58,858 nt of DNA from JACCRE01 sp049790855 (GCA_049790855.1 JBAQZJ010000088.1:1-58858), one strand, 5' to 3'. Shown: positions 1 through 9,092, counted from the stretch's first letter. Numbers and translations are program-made. Notes: generated by a model not told the origin, from the sequence alone.

Positions 1-18
1 ATCATACACCACCGACGG

Positions 19-1170
19 TCAAAAATCGCCGACGATGTCGCCCCCGCTGATGGAACCCAGCGCTCCCCAGACCCCGTAGGGGCTGGGTCCGCCCCAGGCG
101 CCGGAGCAGGGGGTGCCGCCGCCGGCCGAAGCGTCGGGCGGCGGACAGGTCGTGTTGCCGGTGTTGACGCTTTCGCTGACGAACCGCACGGCGCCGTCGC
201 CCATCAGCACATGCACGCCCCCGGTATGATTGCTCGTCGGCTCGTAGATGCCGTCCTCGCCGTCCCAGGTGTTCTGCGTGCAACTCGCCTTGTTCGGGCC
301 GAGGACGGTCGTATGGCCGGTAAAGGCCGACGCACCATCAGGCCAGCGGGTGCCGCCCCAGTGGCCGACGGCCACGGTGTAAGTGTTGTTCGGTCCGACG
401 GTCGCCTGGCACAGCGACGGGTTCGTCCGCACGAAGCCAGGGCCTTGACTCATCGCGGTGCCGCCGTCGAGGACGCGGCTGCCGTTGCCCTTGGCCTTGA
501 CGCGCTCGCTCATGGCGATCGTGTTGGAAAGGCCGTCGGTGATGTCACCGAACTTGACGGTGTGTCCTTTGTCCGGGTCTGTAATATTGTCGCCGAGACC
601 CATGAACATGCCCCGCATGCCGCGACCGCCGTTGCTGCCCCACTGGTTATGGTCCCAAGGGCTGTCGCCGCGGCTGAACATGTAGTTCGTCTTGCCGATC
701 GCCCCGCCCGCGGTCGTGTCGGCGTCCGACGGGCACAGAAATCCGGGAATCTTCGCGGTGAAGGGCGTGTAGTTCTGGTTCCACGGCTCGCACAGGAACG
801 GACCCCACGTGGTACCGCCGGCGTTCGTGAACGTGCCGCTGATCTGCTGATACAGCGGACCCTGCTCGATGTAGGGCAGCATGCCGACGAAGCCGCTCTG
901 GCGCCGGCCTCCGACGCCGCCGGGGTCGGAGATCCCCTCGCCGATGGGCAACGTGCCGTGCACGTCGTGGTAGTTATGCAGAGCCAGCCCCAGTTGCTTG
1001 AGGTTGTTCTTGCACTGGGTTCGCCGGGCGGCTTCGCGAGCCTGCTGGACGGCGGGAAGCAACAGTGCGATCAGGACGGCGATGATCGCGATGACGACGA
1101 GCAATTCGATGAGCGTGAATCCGCGGTCCCACCAACGGCGGGTGCCCGCTCGAATCGTAAGGCGTGGCAT
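19..1170 (-). CDS. DUF1559 pseudopilin-like protein
   Basis: This 383-residue protein has a type IV pilin-like N-terminus: GFTLIELL at residues 17-24, with the conserved Glu at 22, followed by a hydrophobic helix and then the AREAARR and C-K-N-N-L-K-Q segment typical of DUF1559. The C-terminus has the family's HTGGVHVLMGDG block and ends in GGDIVGDF. DUF1559 proteins are heavily expanded in planctomycetes and are thought to be exported through a type II/IV-like machinery; the substrate and role of this copy are unknown. It is the first of four DUF1559 genes in the window and appears monocistronic, with 325 bp of non-coding DNA upstream. The start at 1170 puts 16 basic residues before the cleavage Gly, as usual. 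Confidence 0.93.
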   Translation of the reverse strand: MPRLTIRAGTRRWWDRGFTLIELLVVIAIIAVLIALLLPAVQQAREAARRTQCKNNLKQLGLALHNYHDVHGTLPIGEGISDPGGVGGRRQSGFVGMLPYIEQGPLYQQISGTFTNAGGTTWGPFLCEPWNQNYTPFTAKIPGFLCPSDADTTAGGAIGKTNYMFSRGDSPWDHNQWGSNGGRGMRGMFMGLGDNITDPDKGHTVKFGDITDGLSNTIAMSERVKAKGNGSRVLDGGTAMSQGPGFVRTNPSLCQATVGPNNTYTVAVGHWGGTRWPDGASAFTGHTTVLGPNKASCTQNTWDGEDGIYEPTSNHTGGVHVLMGDGAVRFVSESVNTGNTTCPPPDASAGGGTPCSGAWGGPSPYGVWGALGSISGGDIVGDF

Positions 1171-1495
1171 GGCAAGATTTCTCTCAAGATGTGAAAAAAA
1201 GAAGAGAAACGCGAGACAGACTCGCGAGAAATCCTACGGAAGATCGTGAAAGCCGCTTCTTAATGGCATATCCGGTGCAGGTCATCTCGGCAAGCTAAAA
1301 GTCCGTCCGAATATTAAGGTTTTTCCCCGGCCGGTACGTCCACTCGCCATGCCGCCGCTGGCGACCCGCGTGCTGACGAGAGTGGAACGTCGTCGGAGAT
1401 CGGCACGCGTCGAAGTTTTGACCGGGATAAACGGCCAAATTTGCCGGCATCAACGGTCGAAAGTCGGCACACGAGTCGCGGCGTTCGCCGGCAAA
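1171..1495. other. Intergenic region upstream of the DUF1559 gene
   Basis: No gene is supported here. On the minus strand it is the 5' leader of the DUF1559 gene. It contains a 6-bp inverted repeat (1210-1215 / 1221-1226, loop ACAGA) and an A-run at 1193-1200 that becomes a pyrimidine-rich tract just upstream of the start codon. A promoter-like TTGCCG-17-TATGCC can be read on the minus strand around 1265-1293, but it is a weak match. Confidence 0.4.
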
Positions 1496-3337
1496 TCACC
1501 GCGGAATCGCAAAGACGCTTCGTCCTTCCACCGCGATCCACTGCCCTGCGGAGAGATCGTCGTGGGTGTCGATCGTTCCCGAAGGCCAATGAAGACGCAC
1601 CGTCGCGGTGGCGAGATCGCCGAGGCCGACGTGGACTTCAGGAGCCGACGCCGACTGGAAGCTGCCGCCGCCGAACAGCGTGCGGTCGATCTTCGTCGCG
1701 GCGTTCAGCACTTCGACGCGGGCACAGTAGCCGTTGCGATTCGATTCGACTCCCACGAGTTGCAACACCAGCGAGCGACCGGCCGTCGAGGTTTCGTTTC
1801 GCAGCGCGATCGACGGTGCGAGTTGATGGGCCACGACCGCGTCGAGGCACCCGTCGCGATCGAGGTCGCCGACGGCCAGCCCCCGTCCCAGCCACTCGGC
1901 GGTGAAGTAGTCGCCGCAGGAGTCGGAGACGTCGGCGAATGTGCCGTCGCGACGGTTGCGGTAGACTTTCGGCCGCATCTGATACGGTTCACCTCCTTGA
2001 GGCATCCAGGTGCGATCGTCGACATGCCCGTTCGTCACCAGCAGATCGAGCCAGCCGTCGTTGTCGATATCGACGAAGACGGTTCCCCAGCCGAGAGTTC
2101 GCCGGCTGGCCGCACCGATGCGGCTGGCGCGAGTGGCGTCTTCAAACAGCAGTCGGCTGCGATTCGCATAGAGCGTGCTGGTATCGCCGTAGAAGTTCGT
2201 CAGGAACAGGTCGGTGGTTCCGTTCGCGTCATAGTCACCCGCGGCGATGCCCATGCTGGCCTGGGCATAACCTAGTTCATTCAGCGCGATATTGCCTGCC
2301 AGTGCTCGCTCGTCGTAGACGAGAGACGAGAGACCGGTTGCGGACTCATTCTGTCTTTCGTCCCTCGTCCCTCGTCCCTCGTCCCCCCTCGCCACCAGCA
2401 GGAAATTCGCCTGACCGTCGTTGGCGACATAGATTTCGGGCGGGCAGTCGTTGTCGAGATCGCCGATGACGACGCCCAGCCCCTTGCCCTTCAATCCGGC
2501 AAGCCCGGCGGTCGCCGTGGCATCGACGAAGCCTCCTTCGCCGTCGGAGAGAAACAGCGCATCATCGACGCCGTCGAATACGGCGGGAGAGCATTGTTCG
2601 TAGCCGTCGGGGCTGGCGGCATTCGGGCAGAGCTTCGGCGATTCGTCCGATTCATCGAGATAGTTCGTCACGTACAGGTCGAGATCGCCGTCGACGTCGA
2701 GGTCGGCGAACGCGGCGCTGGAACTCCACTGCGGAACCTGCGTTCCCGTCGCGTCGGTGATGTCGCTGAATGTGCCGTCGCCGTTGTTGCGCCAGAGTGC
2801 GTTCCGACCATACGCCGTGACGTACAGATCGTCGAAGCCGTCGGCATCGACGTCGCCCACGGCACAACCGTGTGTGTAGCCGAATTGCCGGACGAGCGAA
2901 GTATCGGTGACGCGATCAAACTGCATCGCACCGCGATTTCGAAAGAGCTGGCACGGCGTCTCGCGATCGTCGGGGTTCCGCGGGAGCCGGCAACCGTTCG
3001 TCAGAAACACGTCGAGCCGCCCGTCGCGATCGAAGTCGAACAGGCCGACACCGCCGCCGTTCGCCTCGAGGATCCGATGTTGCCCGCGGATGTCGTCGTA
3101 ACGCTCGAAGTCCAGCCCCGACTCGGCAGCAATCGTCTGGAAGGAAAAGGACCGGCCCGGAGGTTTCGGCGTGTCGGAGGAACGCCGATTGGGCGAGGCG
3201 ACGCTTTCCTCGTCCGTCGCCGGCTGGTTCTGATCGGAAACGCCGGCGGCCTGATCCGTTTCGTCGCGACAGCCGGCGACGAACACGAACCACCCCATCG
3301 ATGCGACGACGAGATGCCGATGCGAAGCCGCTGCCAT
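1496..3337 (-). CDS. CRTAC1-type FG-GAP / ASPIC-UnbV lipoprotein
   Basis: This 613-residue exported protein has a signal peptide ending in a lipobox (VAGC, Cys about residue 23), so it is probably a lipoprotein. Residues from about 70 to 490 carry repeated FG-GAP/VCBS calcium-binding loops of the form DxDxDGxxD (for example DFDRDGRLD, DVDADGFDD, DLDNDCPPE, DIDNDGWLD), which predict a beta-propeller. The last 90 residues match the ASPIC/UnbV domain (GYCARVEV, GGGSFQSASAPEVHVGLG). In planctomycetes such proteins commonly sit beside TPR and multihaem cytochrome genes, as here; their biochemical role is not established. A stretch rich in Arg, Gly and Glu near residue 325 is encoded by a heptamer hairpin (2318-2391) and looks like an insertion into one propeller blade. 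Confidence 0.9.
   Translation of the reverse strand: MAAASHRHLVVASMGWFVFVAGCRDETDQAAGVSDQNQPATDEESVASPNRRSSDTPKPPGRSFSFQTIAAESGLDFERYDDIRGQHRILEANGGGVGLFDFDRDGRLDVFLTNGCRLPRNPDDRETPCQLFRNRGAMQFDRVTDTSLVRQFGYTHGCAVGDVDADGFDDLYVTAYGRNALWRNNGDGTFSDITDATGTQVPQWSSSAAFADLDVDGDLDLYVTNYLDESDESPKLCPNAASPDGYEQCSPAVFDGVDDALFLSDGEGGFVDATATAGLAGLKGKGLGVVIGDLDNDCPPEIYVANDGQANFLLVARGDEGRGTRDERQNESATGLSSLVYDERALAGNIALNELGYAQASMGIAAGDYDANGTTDLFLTNFYGDTSTLYANRSRLLFEDATRASRIGAASRRTLGWGTVFVDIDNDGWLDLLVTNGHVDDRTWMPQGGEPYQMRPKVYRNRRDGTFADVSDSCGDYFTAEWLGRGLAVGDLDRDGCLDAVVAHQLAPSIALRNETSTAGRSLVLQLVGVESNRNGYCARVEVLNAATKIDRTLFGGGSFQSASAPEVHVGLGDLATATVRLHWPSGTIDTHDDLSAGQWIAVEGRSVFAIPR
2318..2391. repeat. Heptamer hairpin element inside the CRTAC1 gene
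   Basis: Left arm: two GACGAGA units at 2318-2331. Right arm: three perfect TCCCTCG units at 2361-2381 plus degenerate flanks. The arms are imperfect complements, so the element can fold into a hairpin. It lies in frame within the CRTAC1 coding sequence. Other members of the same 7-bp-period family lie between phage genes. Confidence 0.75.
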
Positions 3338-3373
3338 GGGTGAGTCCGTCGGTTCCGGGGTGTCATGAAAAAT

Positions 3374-4603
3374 TCAAAGTGGGACGGCCGTCGTCCGTCC
3401 GGGCCGGCGATCGGGTTGCGCGATCCGCTCGGAGTGCCGCCGAAAGGTCTTGGCGGCAGCCGTCAGGCCCATGTTTTCACAGGTCTCGGCGAGTTTCCGC
3501 GACGCGTCCGCGTCTTCTTCGGTGAGGCCGACGAGACGGACGCGAATGTCGGCGAGTACGCTCGAGCGTTGCAGGACTTCGTCGCGTGCCGCGTTGTTCT
3601 TCAAGCCGGCATAGGCGCGAGCCAGACCCATATGGCAGGCGGGATCTGCGGGATCTTTCGTCAACACGTTCTGAAAATGCGAGACGGCGTCGTCCCAGCG
3701 CTGCTCTTCGAGTGCGAACTCGCCGCGCATGCGGGTCAGCAGCCAAGGCTCATCGTCGCGATGCTTCGGCAGCGTTTTCGCCACCTGGGCGAAGCTGTCG
3801 AGATCGGCCTGCTCGTATAGGCACTCGAGCAGCGCGGCGGTCACGGCAAGGTCGCTCGGATGCTCGCGGTGCAGCGTTTCGAGCAACGTTCGGGATTCGT
3901 CGAGCATTCCGTCGGTCGTGAGATATCGACCATAGGCCGTCTGCAGCATCAGGTCGTCGGAGTCCTGTTCGAGGAATTGGACGAGCCGATGCCGTCCGGT
4001 CGAGGAATGCCAGATGAGCAGGGTCGGGAAGTGATATTGCTTCGAGTCGTAGACGTCGGCATGCCCCGACGCATGCAGTTCGGCGAGAACACGCCGTCGT
4101 TCCTCGACCCTCAATTCGACCGAGAGAAGATAAGCGAGCCAGGTGCGGGCCGTCACAAGATGGCTGCGGGGCACCGTGGCGTCGGTCTTAGCATGAGAGA
4201 GAAACTCGCGCAAGCTGCGTTCGGCATCTCGCGCCCGGTCCAGTCGTATCAGAACCTGACTCTCCTGCAAACGGGCGGAAAGCCCATACTGGTCGTCCGC
4301 AGTCGGGATCGCCCCAAAGCACGCCGCCGCCGTTTCCAGCCGATCTTCCGCGACCGATAATTCCGCCAGCAGCGACAGCGCTTCAATCCGATTCGGTTCG
4401 CGTCGATAGACCTCGTGAAACTGCCGTGCCGCCTGTTCGTATTCCTGCAGACTGACGCCGACCGGCAACGCCGGCTCGCGCAAGAGAGACCATGCCGCGA
4501 TGCCGGCCCCGCCTGCGACGAGCAGCGCGAGCGCGAACCAGACGCGACGGGCCGTTCGGCGCCGCGGAGGACTGCTCGTCTCGGGAAGGCTGGAAGAACT
4601 CAT
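3374..4603 (-). CDS. Membrane-anchored TPR protein
   Basis: A 409-residue protein with a short Ser/Arg/Pro-rich N-terminus, one transmembrane helix at about residues 22-45 (VWFALALLVAGGAGIAAWSLL) and TPR-like helical repeats through the rest (for example LQEYEQAARQFHEVYRREP near 53 and WDDAVSHFQNVLTKDPADPACHMGL near 310). It is probably anchored in the cytoplasmic membrane with the repeats outside, acting as a protein-binding scaffold. It sits between the multihaem cytochrome gene and the CRTAC1 gene, all on the same strand with gaps of 87 and 36 bp, so the three are likely one operon. The specific partner cannot be read from the sequence. Confidence 0.8.
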   Translation of the reverse strand: MSSSSLPETSSPPRRRTARRVWFALALLVAGGAGIAAWSLLREPALPVGVSLQEYEQAARQFHEVYRREPNRIEALSLLAELSVAEDRLETAAACFGAIPTADDQYGLSARLQESQVLIRLDRARDAERSLREFLSHAKTDATVPRSHLVTARTWLAYLLSVELRVEERRRVLAELHASGHADVYDSKQYHFPTLLIWHSSTGRHRLVQFLEQDSDDLMLQTAYGRYLTTDGMLDESRTLLETLHREHPSDLAVTAALLECLYEQADLDSFAQVAKTLPKHRDDEPWLLTRMRGEFALEEQRWDDAVSHFQNVLTKDPADPACHMGLARAYAGLKNNAARDEVLQRSSVLADIRVRLVGLTEEDADASRKLAETCENMGLTAAAKTFRRHSERIAQPDRRPGRTTAVPL

Positions 4604-4690
4604 GCCTTCAGCATCACGCGGTGCGGGGTGAGGATCAACCGGTGCATGACTCGAGAACTCGTCGGAGACGTCCGCGATCCGGCGAACGTT

Positions 4691-6574
4691 TCAGCGCGGC
4701 GGCCGGGCGTTCCGCATCCGTCGGAGCAGCCGCTCTTGTTCCTCACGGTCGTCCGTTCGACCGACGGCGGCGTAGGCTTTGACGAGCCATTCACGGACGG
4801 CAATCAGCGTCGGATTGAGATCCAGCGCCTTCTCGGCCGACGTGATTCCTTCGTCCTGCCTGCCCGTCAAGGCGAGAGCGTCGGCCCGCAGCGTCCAGGC
4901 CTTCACGTCGTAGGGATCGATTTCAATCAGACGATCGGCGCACTCCAAGGCGTTCGGGAAATCGGAACTCGCATAGTAAAGATCGAGCAACGCCGAGAGT
5001 GCCGCTTCTTCGCTGGCCGGCAGCTTCCTGGCTCGTTCGTAATAACTCACCGCGCGGTCGGTCAGCCCGTTGCGAGCGGCTATCGCACCCAGCACGCTGA
5101 GTGAAGTGCCGTCGTCAGGCGCCTTCTCGACGACGTCGAGCAGCCGGCGTGCTGTTTCGGGCGAAAGCGGCTTCTCGGACTGGTTCAACTGCACCCAGGC
5201 CGCCAGAGCGACCGCCCGATCGTGTTCCCAGTCGGGCAGTCGTTCGTCCATGTGGTTGAAGAACACCAGCGGCTTCGTGCCGGTGGTCGCTGTGTCGCTC
5301 GATGGGTCGTCGGGCACCCGCCGAACGCGGTGATCGGTCTGCGTGACGTGCGAGATGTTGCTCGACTCGCGTCCCGGCATGTGGCAGGCGATGCACGAAT
5401 CGTTCTGTTTGTCCCGTTCGGCTCGCGGCGATGAACAGTCGGCCTCGCCGTGGCAGTTCAGGCATCGCGTTCGATAGAACGTGATGCGTTCCGACTCGGC
5501 CGGTGCGCGATGCGGATCGTGACACGAGATGCAGCCGAACCGCCCGTCGCTTTCGAGAAAGCAGCGGCTGTCGCGCATCTGCTGGACGTGATTTACCGAC
5601 TTGGTCTTCCCCTCGGAAGTCACCTCGCTGCCTTCATCGAGCACCGTCCAGATCTCCGACAGCCGCTGACCGGGACGGAAATCGAGTTCGCTTCGACCAT
5701 AACGCGGCAGACGAACCTCGGCGATCAGGTGGCACTGATAACAGACGCTCTCGCGCTCGTCGGGAGTCAGTCGGGCGGGGTTCACGATCGGGTCGGTCGA
5801 ACCGGCAGAAGTTCGGCCGGATTCATGCCAGGCGACGTGCGACGCCCCCGGCCCGTGGCAGTTCTCGCAACCGATCGCCATCTCGTGAAACGCCGGCGTT
5901 TCATATTTGTTCAGCGAACGGCCGACGGCGGCGATCCGACCCGCATGGCAGGCCAGACAATCATCGGTGACGCGACGGCTGAACCGCCGGGGATCGTCCG
6001 GCGTGTAGCTGGGCGCCATGTCCCACTTCTGCGTCTGCGAGTACCAGTTCAGCGGCGACATGAAGAGCAGATCGCCCTTCTGGTGCAGGTAGGCCTTCGC
6101 GCGGCGCCCGGATCCGACCACGTAGTCGACCGCATGGCCCTGGTCGTAAATCAACTCACCGTCGGCATCGAACATCCGTTCGTGATGGACCATGACGTCG
6201 TCGTGAATCTCGACGTCGTAAACCCGCTGATTGCCGGCGATGAGCGTTTTGCTGCGAGGCACCGTTGCGTCTTCGGCCGTCGGGTCGACGCGGGTGATCG
6301 AACGCGACATCGGGTGCGTCTTGAACGTCTCCGCGATCTCGGCATGGCACCGGGCGCAGGTCTCGCTGCCGACGTACCCTTCACTCGACGGCGGCTGATA
6401 CGCTGAACCCGACTTCTCGCGATCCGTTTCAGAAACAAGTGCGGGTTCGCCGTCCGAATGTCTTGTGAACCACCACGCCGCGGCGGTCCCCGTCACGACA
6501 CACACCGCAGCGAGCGACGCGACGACCCGCCGCGTGGTGAAGCCACAGAATGCCGAGCGGTGGTGGGTCCGCAT
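4691..6574 (-). CDS. Seven-haem cytochrome c with C-terminal TPRs
   Basis: A 627-residue exported protein. A membrane anchor or signal helix covers about residues 17-37. Seven CxxCH haem c sites follow: CARCH (73), CLACH (208), CENCH (238), CYQCH (280), CISCH (350), CLNCH (373) and CIACH (397). Spacing and flanks (GCENCHGPGASH, CISCHDPH) resemble the cytochrome c554 / paired-CxxCH families. From about residue 440 the protein changes to TPR-like repeats. Its likely role is electron transfer in the periplasmic space, organised with the downstream TPR and CRTAC1 proteins; the redox partner is unknown. The RluA gene lies 80 bp upstream on the same strand and may share the transcript. Confidence 0.88.
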   Translation of the reverse strand: MRTHHRSAFCGFTTRRVVASLAAVCVVTGTAAAWWFTRHSDGEPALVSETDREKSGSAYQPPSSEGYVGSETCARCHAEIAETFKTHPMSRSITRVDPTAEDATVPRSKTLIAGNQRVYDVEIHDDVMVHHERMFDADGELIYDQGHAVDYVVGSGRRAKAYLHQKGDLLFMSPLNWYSQTQKWDMAPSYTPDDPRRFSRRVTDDCLACHAGRIAAVGRSLNKYETPAFHEMAIGCENCHGPGASHVAWHESGRTSAGSTDPIVNPARLTPDERESVCYQCHLIAEVRLPRYGRSELDFRPGQRLSEIWTVLDEGSEVTSEGKTKSVNHVQQMRDSRCFLESDGRFGCISCHDPHRAPAESERITFYRTRCLNCHGEADCSSPRAERDKQNDSCIACHMPGRESSNISHVTQTDHRVRRVPDDPSSDTATTGTKPLVFFNHMDERLPDWEHDRAVALAAWVQLNQSEKPLSPETARRLLDVVEKAPDDGTSLSVLGAIAARNGLTDRAVSYYERARKLPASEEAALSALLDLYYASSDFPNALECADRLIEIDPYDVKAWTLRADALALTGRQDEGITSAEKALDLNPTLIAVREWLVKAYAAVGRTDDREEQERLLRRMRNARPPR

Positions 6575-6654
6575 CTGTTGAATCCTCGCCGGTTCGCGTG
6601 GCGCGTCGTCGCTTCCATCTTACGACCGCATCCCGCGTTCCCGAAAGCCGCGCC

Positions 6655-7533
6655 TCAGCGGAGCTTCGACTTCGACGACGCGAGAGTCCGGGCAAGCTCG
6701 ACCGGAAGTTCGCTGCGAAACTCGATGAACTCGCCGCTGACGGGATGGCGGAATCTCAGGAAGCAGGCATGCAAGCCGAGCCGTCCCGACGTGCGACGTT
6801 TGCCGTAACGGTCGTCGCCGATGATCGCGTGCCCCAGGTCGGCGAGATGGACGCGAATCTGGTGTTTGCGGCCGGTCTCCGTTCGGACCTCGATCAACGA
6901 ATGAGGGCCGCAATCTTTCTGAACGGTGTAATGCGTCACCGCATGCTTCGACCGCTTCGTCTTCCTACCGGAGAACACGCTGAGCGCAGCGGTTTCCGTG
7001 AGGTCGCTTTCGACGGTGCCCGTCGGTTCGGCTGGTGCTCCTTCGACGATGGCGAAGTACCGCTTTTCGACGTCGTCCCAGGTGTCTTGCAGCCGCTGCT
7101 TGGCGTCGGCCGTCTTCGCGAACAGCAGCAATCCCGACGTCTCGCGATCGAGACGATGGACGATGAACGCACGCGCCGGTTCGCCGCGCTGCCGGCTTTT
7201 GAGATACTCGGTCACCTTGAAGTACGCGGTCTTCGTGCGTTCGGTGTCGGTGGCGATCGTCAGCAGCCCGGCCGGCTTGTCGACGACGAGAATCGACTCG
7301 TCTTCAAAGACGATCTCCAGCCCCGGAATGCGTCCGGGGATCGTCGGCACGACGTTCGATTCGATCCGGACGACGTCGCCCGCGGCCAGCGGCTGATCAT
7401 GCCGGCCGGCGGCCTCGCCGTTGACCGTGATCCGTCCGAGCCTCAGCCACTTTTTGGCCCGCGTGCGATTGTTGATCACACGGGCCAATGCGTCGAGCAA
7501 CGGACCCGGTTGTTCGATGTGAAAAGTCTGCAT
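6655..7533 (-). CDS. RluA-family 23S rRNA pseudouridine synthase
   Basis: This 292-residue enzyme has an N-terminal S4-like RNA-binding region (about 12-60, KKWLRLGRITVNGE) and the RluA catalytic domain. The signature HRLDRETSG at 126-134 contains the catalytic Asp129. Further family blocks are ILVVDKPAGLLT (81-92) and TGRKHQIRVHLA near residue 227. It converts uridine to pseudouridine in rRNA or tRNA; which RluA subtype and target base cannot be decided from sequence alone. It is transcribed divergently from the TauE/SafE gene. Length is normal for the family. Confidence 0.92.
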   Translation of the reverse strand: MQTFHIEQPGPLLDALARVINNRTRAKKWLRLGRITVNGEAAGRHDQPLAAGDVVRIESNVVPTIPGRIPGLEIVFEDESILVVDKPAGLLTIATDTERTKTAYFKVTEYLKSRQRGEPARAFIVHRLDRETSGLLLFAKTADAKQRLQDTWDDVEKRYFAIVEGAPAEPTGTVESDLTETAALSVFSGRKTKRSKHAVTHYTVQKDCGPHSLIEVRTETGRKHQIRVHLADLGHAIIGDDRYGKRRTSGRLGLHACFLRFRHPVSGEFIEFRSELPVELARTLASSKSKLR

Positions 7534-7617
7534 GGGGAAGAGTTTCTACGAGCGGCCTGACAATCAGCAGCCTACCAGCGCCTGCGTCGCCGACCAACAC
7601 CGCCGCTTCCGTACGAC

Positions 7618-7678
7618 GGCCTTTAAGGCCATCGAAACCAGCGGCGTGGGCGAACCCGACGGGCTAGAAAGCCCGTCG
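7618..7678. repeat. Two small hairpins in the divergent rluA/tauE region
   Basis: GGCC/GGCC (7618-7630) and a 9-bp perfect stem CGACGGGCT / AGCCCGTCG (7657-7665 / 7670-7678, loop AGAA). They lie between two divergent genes and have no T-tract, so they are not typical terminators. They look like dispersed palindromic elements. Confidence 0.55.
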
Positions 7679-7784
7679 TACAACGGGAGATGCAAAGCCC
7701 GTCAGGTTCCGTTAGGCTTCTCGACGGCCCGAATTGGCCGGATGGCCCGCGGCCCGTCGGCTGAACATGCACCAACGAGGCGTG

Positions 7785-8519
7785 ATGACTGCCGATTGGA
7801 CGTCGATTCTGGTGCCGCTGGTGCTCTTCGTCGCCACGTTCATCCGTTCGGCGTTCGGGTTCGGCGAGGCGCTGATCGCCGTGCCGCTGCTCGCACTCCT
7901 GATGCCGATCGACGTCGCGGCTCCGGTGGCCGTGCTGGCCTCGATCGTCGTCGCCGGGTTCGTCGTCGCACAAGACTGGCGGCACGTTCATTTCCGCAGT
8001 GCGTCGCGGCTCGTTCTCGCGACGCTGTTCGGCACGCCGCTGGGCCTGCTGCTGTTGACCGCGGTCGACGAACGGATCGTCAAATCGATTCTCGCCGTCG
8101 GCATCGTCGCCTTCGCGTCGTTCTGCTTGCTCAGTCGACGGCAGGCTGCACTCGCCGACGATCGAACGGCATGGTTGTTCGGCTTCTGCGCAGGAGTTCT
8201 CGGCGGCGCGTACGGCATGAACGGTCCGCCGCTCGTGATTTACGGGTCGCTCCGCGGCTGGTCGCCGCAGCACTTCCGGGCGACCCTGCAAGGCTACTTC
8301 CTGCCCGCCAGCCTGCTGGTCTTTGGCGGCTACTGGCTGACGGGCCTGTGGATACCAACGGTGACGCGACACTTCCTCATCGCCTTGCCGGCCATCGTGG
8401 CAGCGATCCTGCTCGGCCGACTGGTGAACCAGCGAATGCGCGGCCCGTCGTTCCTGCGTTACCTCCACATCGGCCTGATCGCCGTGGGTTTCGTCCTGCT
8501 GGCGCAATCGGTCGCCTGA
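7785..8519 (+). CDS. TauE/SafE family permease (sulfite/anion exporter)
   Basis: A 244-residue integral membrane protein with about eight hydrophobic helices and the TauE/SafE (former DUF81) pattern: IRSAFGFGEALIAVPLL near the N-terminus and the duplicated GAYGMNGPPLVIYG block near residue 150. The family exports sulfite, sulfoacetate or related organic anions. A sulfate adenylyltransferase gene lies 2 kb away, which is compatible with sulfur metabolism but not proof. The ATG at 7785 is preceded by GAGG (7777-7780); an in-frame ATG at 7767 would add six residues. Confidence 0.88.
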   Translation: MTADWTSILVPLVLFVATFIRSAFGFGEALIAVPLLALLMPIDVAAPVAVLASIVVAGFVVAQDWRHVHFRSASRLVLATLFGTPLGLLLLTAVDERIVKSILAVGIVAFASFCLLSRRQAALADDRTAWLFGFCAGVLGGAYGMNGPPLVIYGSLRGWSPQHFRATLQGYFLPASLLVFGGYWLTGLWIPTVTRHFLIALPAIVAAILLGRLVNQRMRGPSFLRYLHIGLIAVGFVLLAQSVA

Positions 8520-8547
8520 CGACTCGAAGGCGGAGTCAAGAATCCTG

Positions 8548-8580
8548 TTGACCCCGCAGAACATGGACAAGATAATGTCC
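8548..8580 (+). promoter_or_regulatory. Sigma-70-like promoter and operator of the YefM-YoeB pair
   Basis: TTGACC (8548-8553), a 17-bp spacer and GATAAT (8571-8576) form a strong promoter. A perfect inverted repeat GGACA-AGATAA-TGTCC (8565-8580) overlaps the -10 box, as expected for an operator bound by the antitoxin or the TA complex. The predicted transcription start (about 8583) coincides with the antitoxin ATG at 8584, so the mRNA would be leaderless. Confidence 0.75.
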
Positions 8581-8583
8581 AGT

Positions 8584-8841
8584 ATGGAGATCATCAGCTA
8601 CACCGCCGCTCGCGAGAACCTCGCCTCGACGATGGACAAGGTCTGCGACGATCACGTCCCCGTGGTCATTACTCGCAAGCGGGACCAGGCTGTCGTGATG
8701 CTGTCACTGGAGGATTACGAGTCTTTGGAAGAGACCGCCTATCTCGTTCGCAGCCCGGCGAACGCCAAGCGACTGCTGGAAGCGATTCACGCCCTCGAGA
8801 GCGGCAAGGGTGTCAAACGCAAGCTCAAGCTCGACGAATGA
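8584..8841 (+). CDS. yefM: Type II antitoxin, Phd/YefM family
   Basis: An 85-residue antitoxin beginning MEIISYTAARENLASTMD, the YefM DNA-binding N-terminus, followed by VVITRKRDQAVVMLSLEDYESL and a charged C-terminal tail that would bind and neutralise the toxin. It binds its own promoter and the YoeB toxin. The ATG at 8584 was chosen because upstream in-frame codons fall inside the promoter at 8548-8576. Its last bases overlap the toxin start by 4 nt (ATGA), indicating translational coupling. Confidence 0.93.
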   Translation: MEIISYTAARENLASTMDKVCDDHVPVVITRKRDQAVVMLSLEDYESLEETAYLVRSPANAKRLLEAIHALESGKGVKRKLKLDE

Positions 8842-9092
8842 ACCTCGTCTTCGCCCCGCAGGCGTGGGAAGATTATCTCTACTGGCAGGCGACGGCCCCG
8901 AAGACCGTCGCCCGCATCCACCTGCTCCTCAAAGACATCCTCCGCAGCCCGCACGCCGGCATCGGCAAACCCGAACCCCTCAAACACGCCTTCCGCGGCT
9001 ACTGGTCACGGCGGATCGACGCGGAGCATCGGATCGTGTATCGGGTGAGTGATGCGGGGTTGTTGATTGCGCAGTTGAGGTATCGCTACTGA
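8838..9092 (+). CDS. yoeB: Type II toxin, YoeB/Txe family mRNA interferase
   Basis: The 84-residue sequence matches YoeB throughout: VFAPQAWEDYLYWQ at the N-terminus, KPEPLKHAFRGYWSRRIDAEHRIVYRV in the centre and LLIAQLRYRY at the end. YoeB is a ribosome-dependent endoribonuclease that cleaves mRNA in the A site. The catalytic Glu (E in DAEHR), Arg and terminal Tyr/His-type residues are present, with YRY in place of the common YHY. It overlaps the antitoxin gene by 4 nt. Length is normal, and it appears intact. Confidence 0.93.
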   Translation: MNLVFAPQAWEDYLYWQATAPKTVARIHLLLKDILRSPHAGIGKPEPLKHAFRGYWSRRIDAEHRIVYRVSDAGLLIAQLRYRY

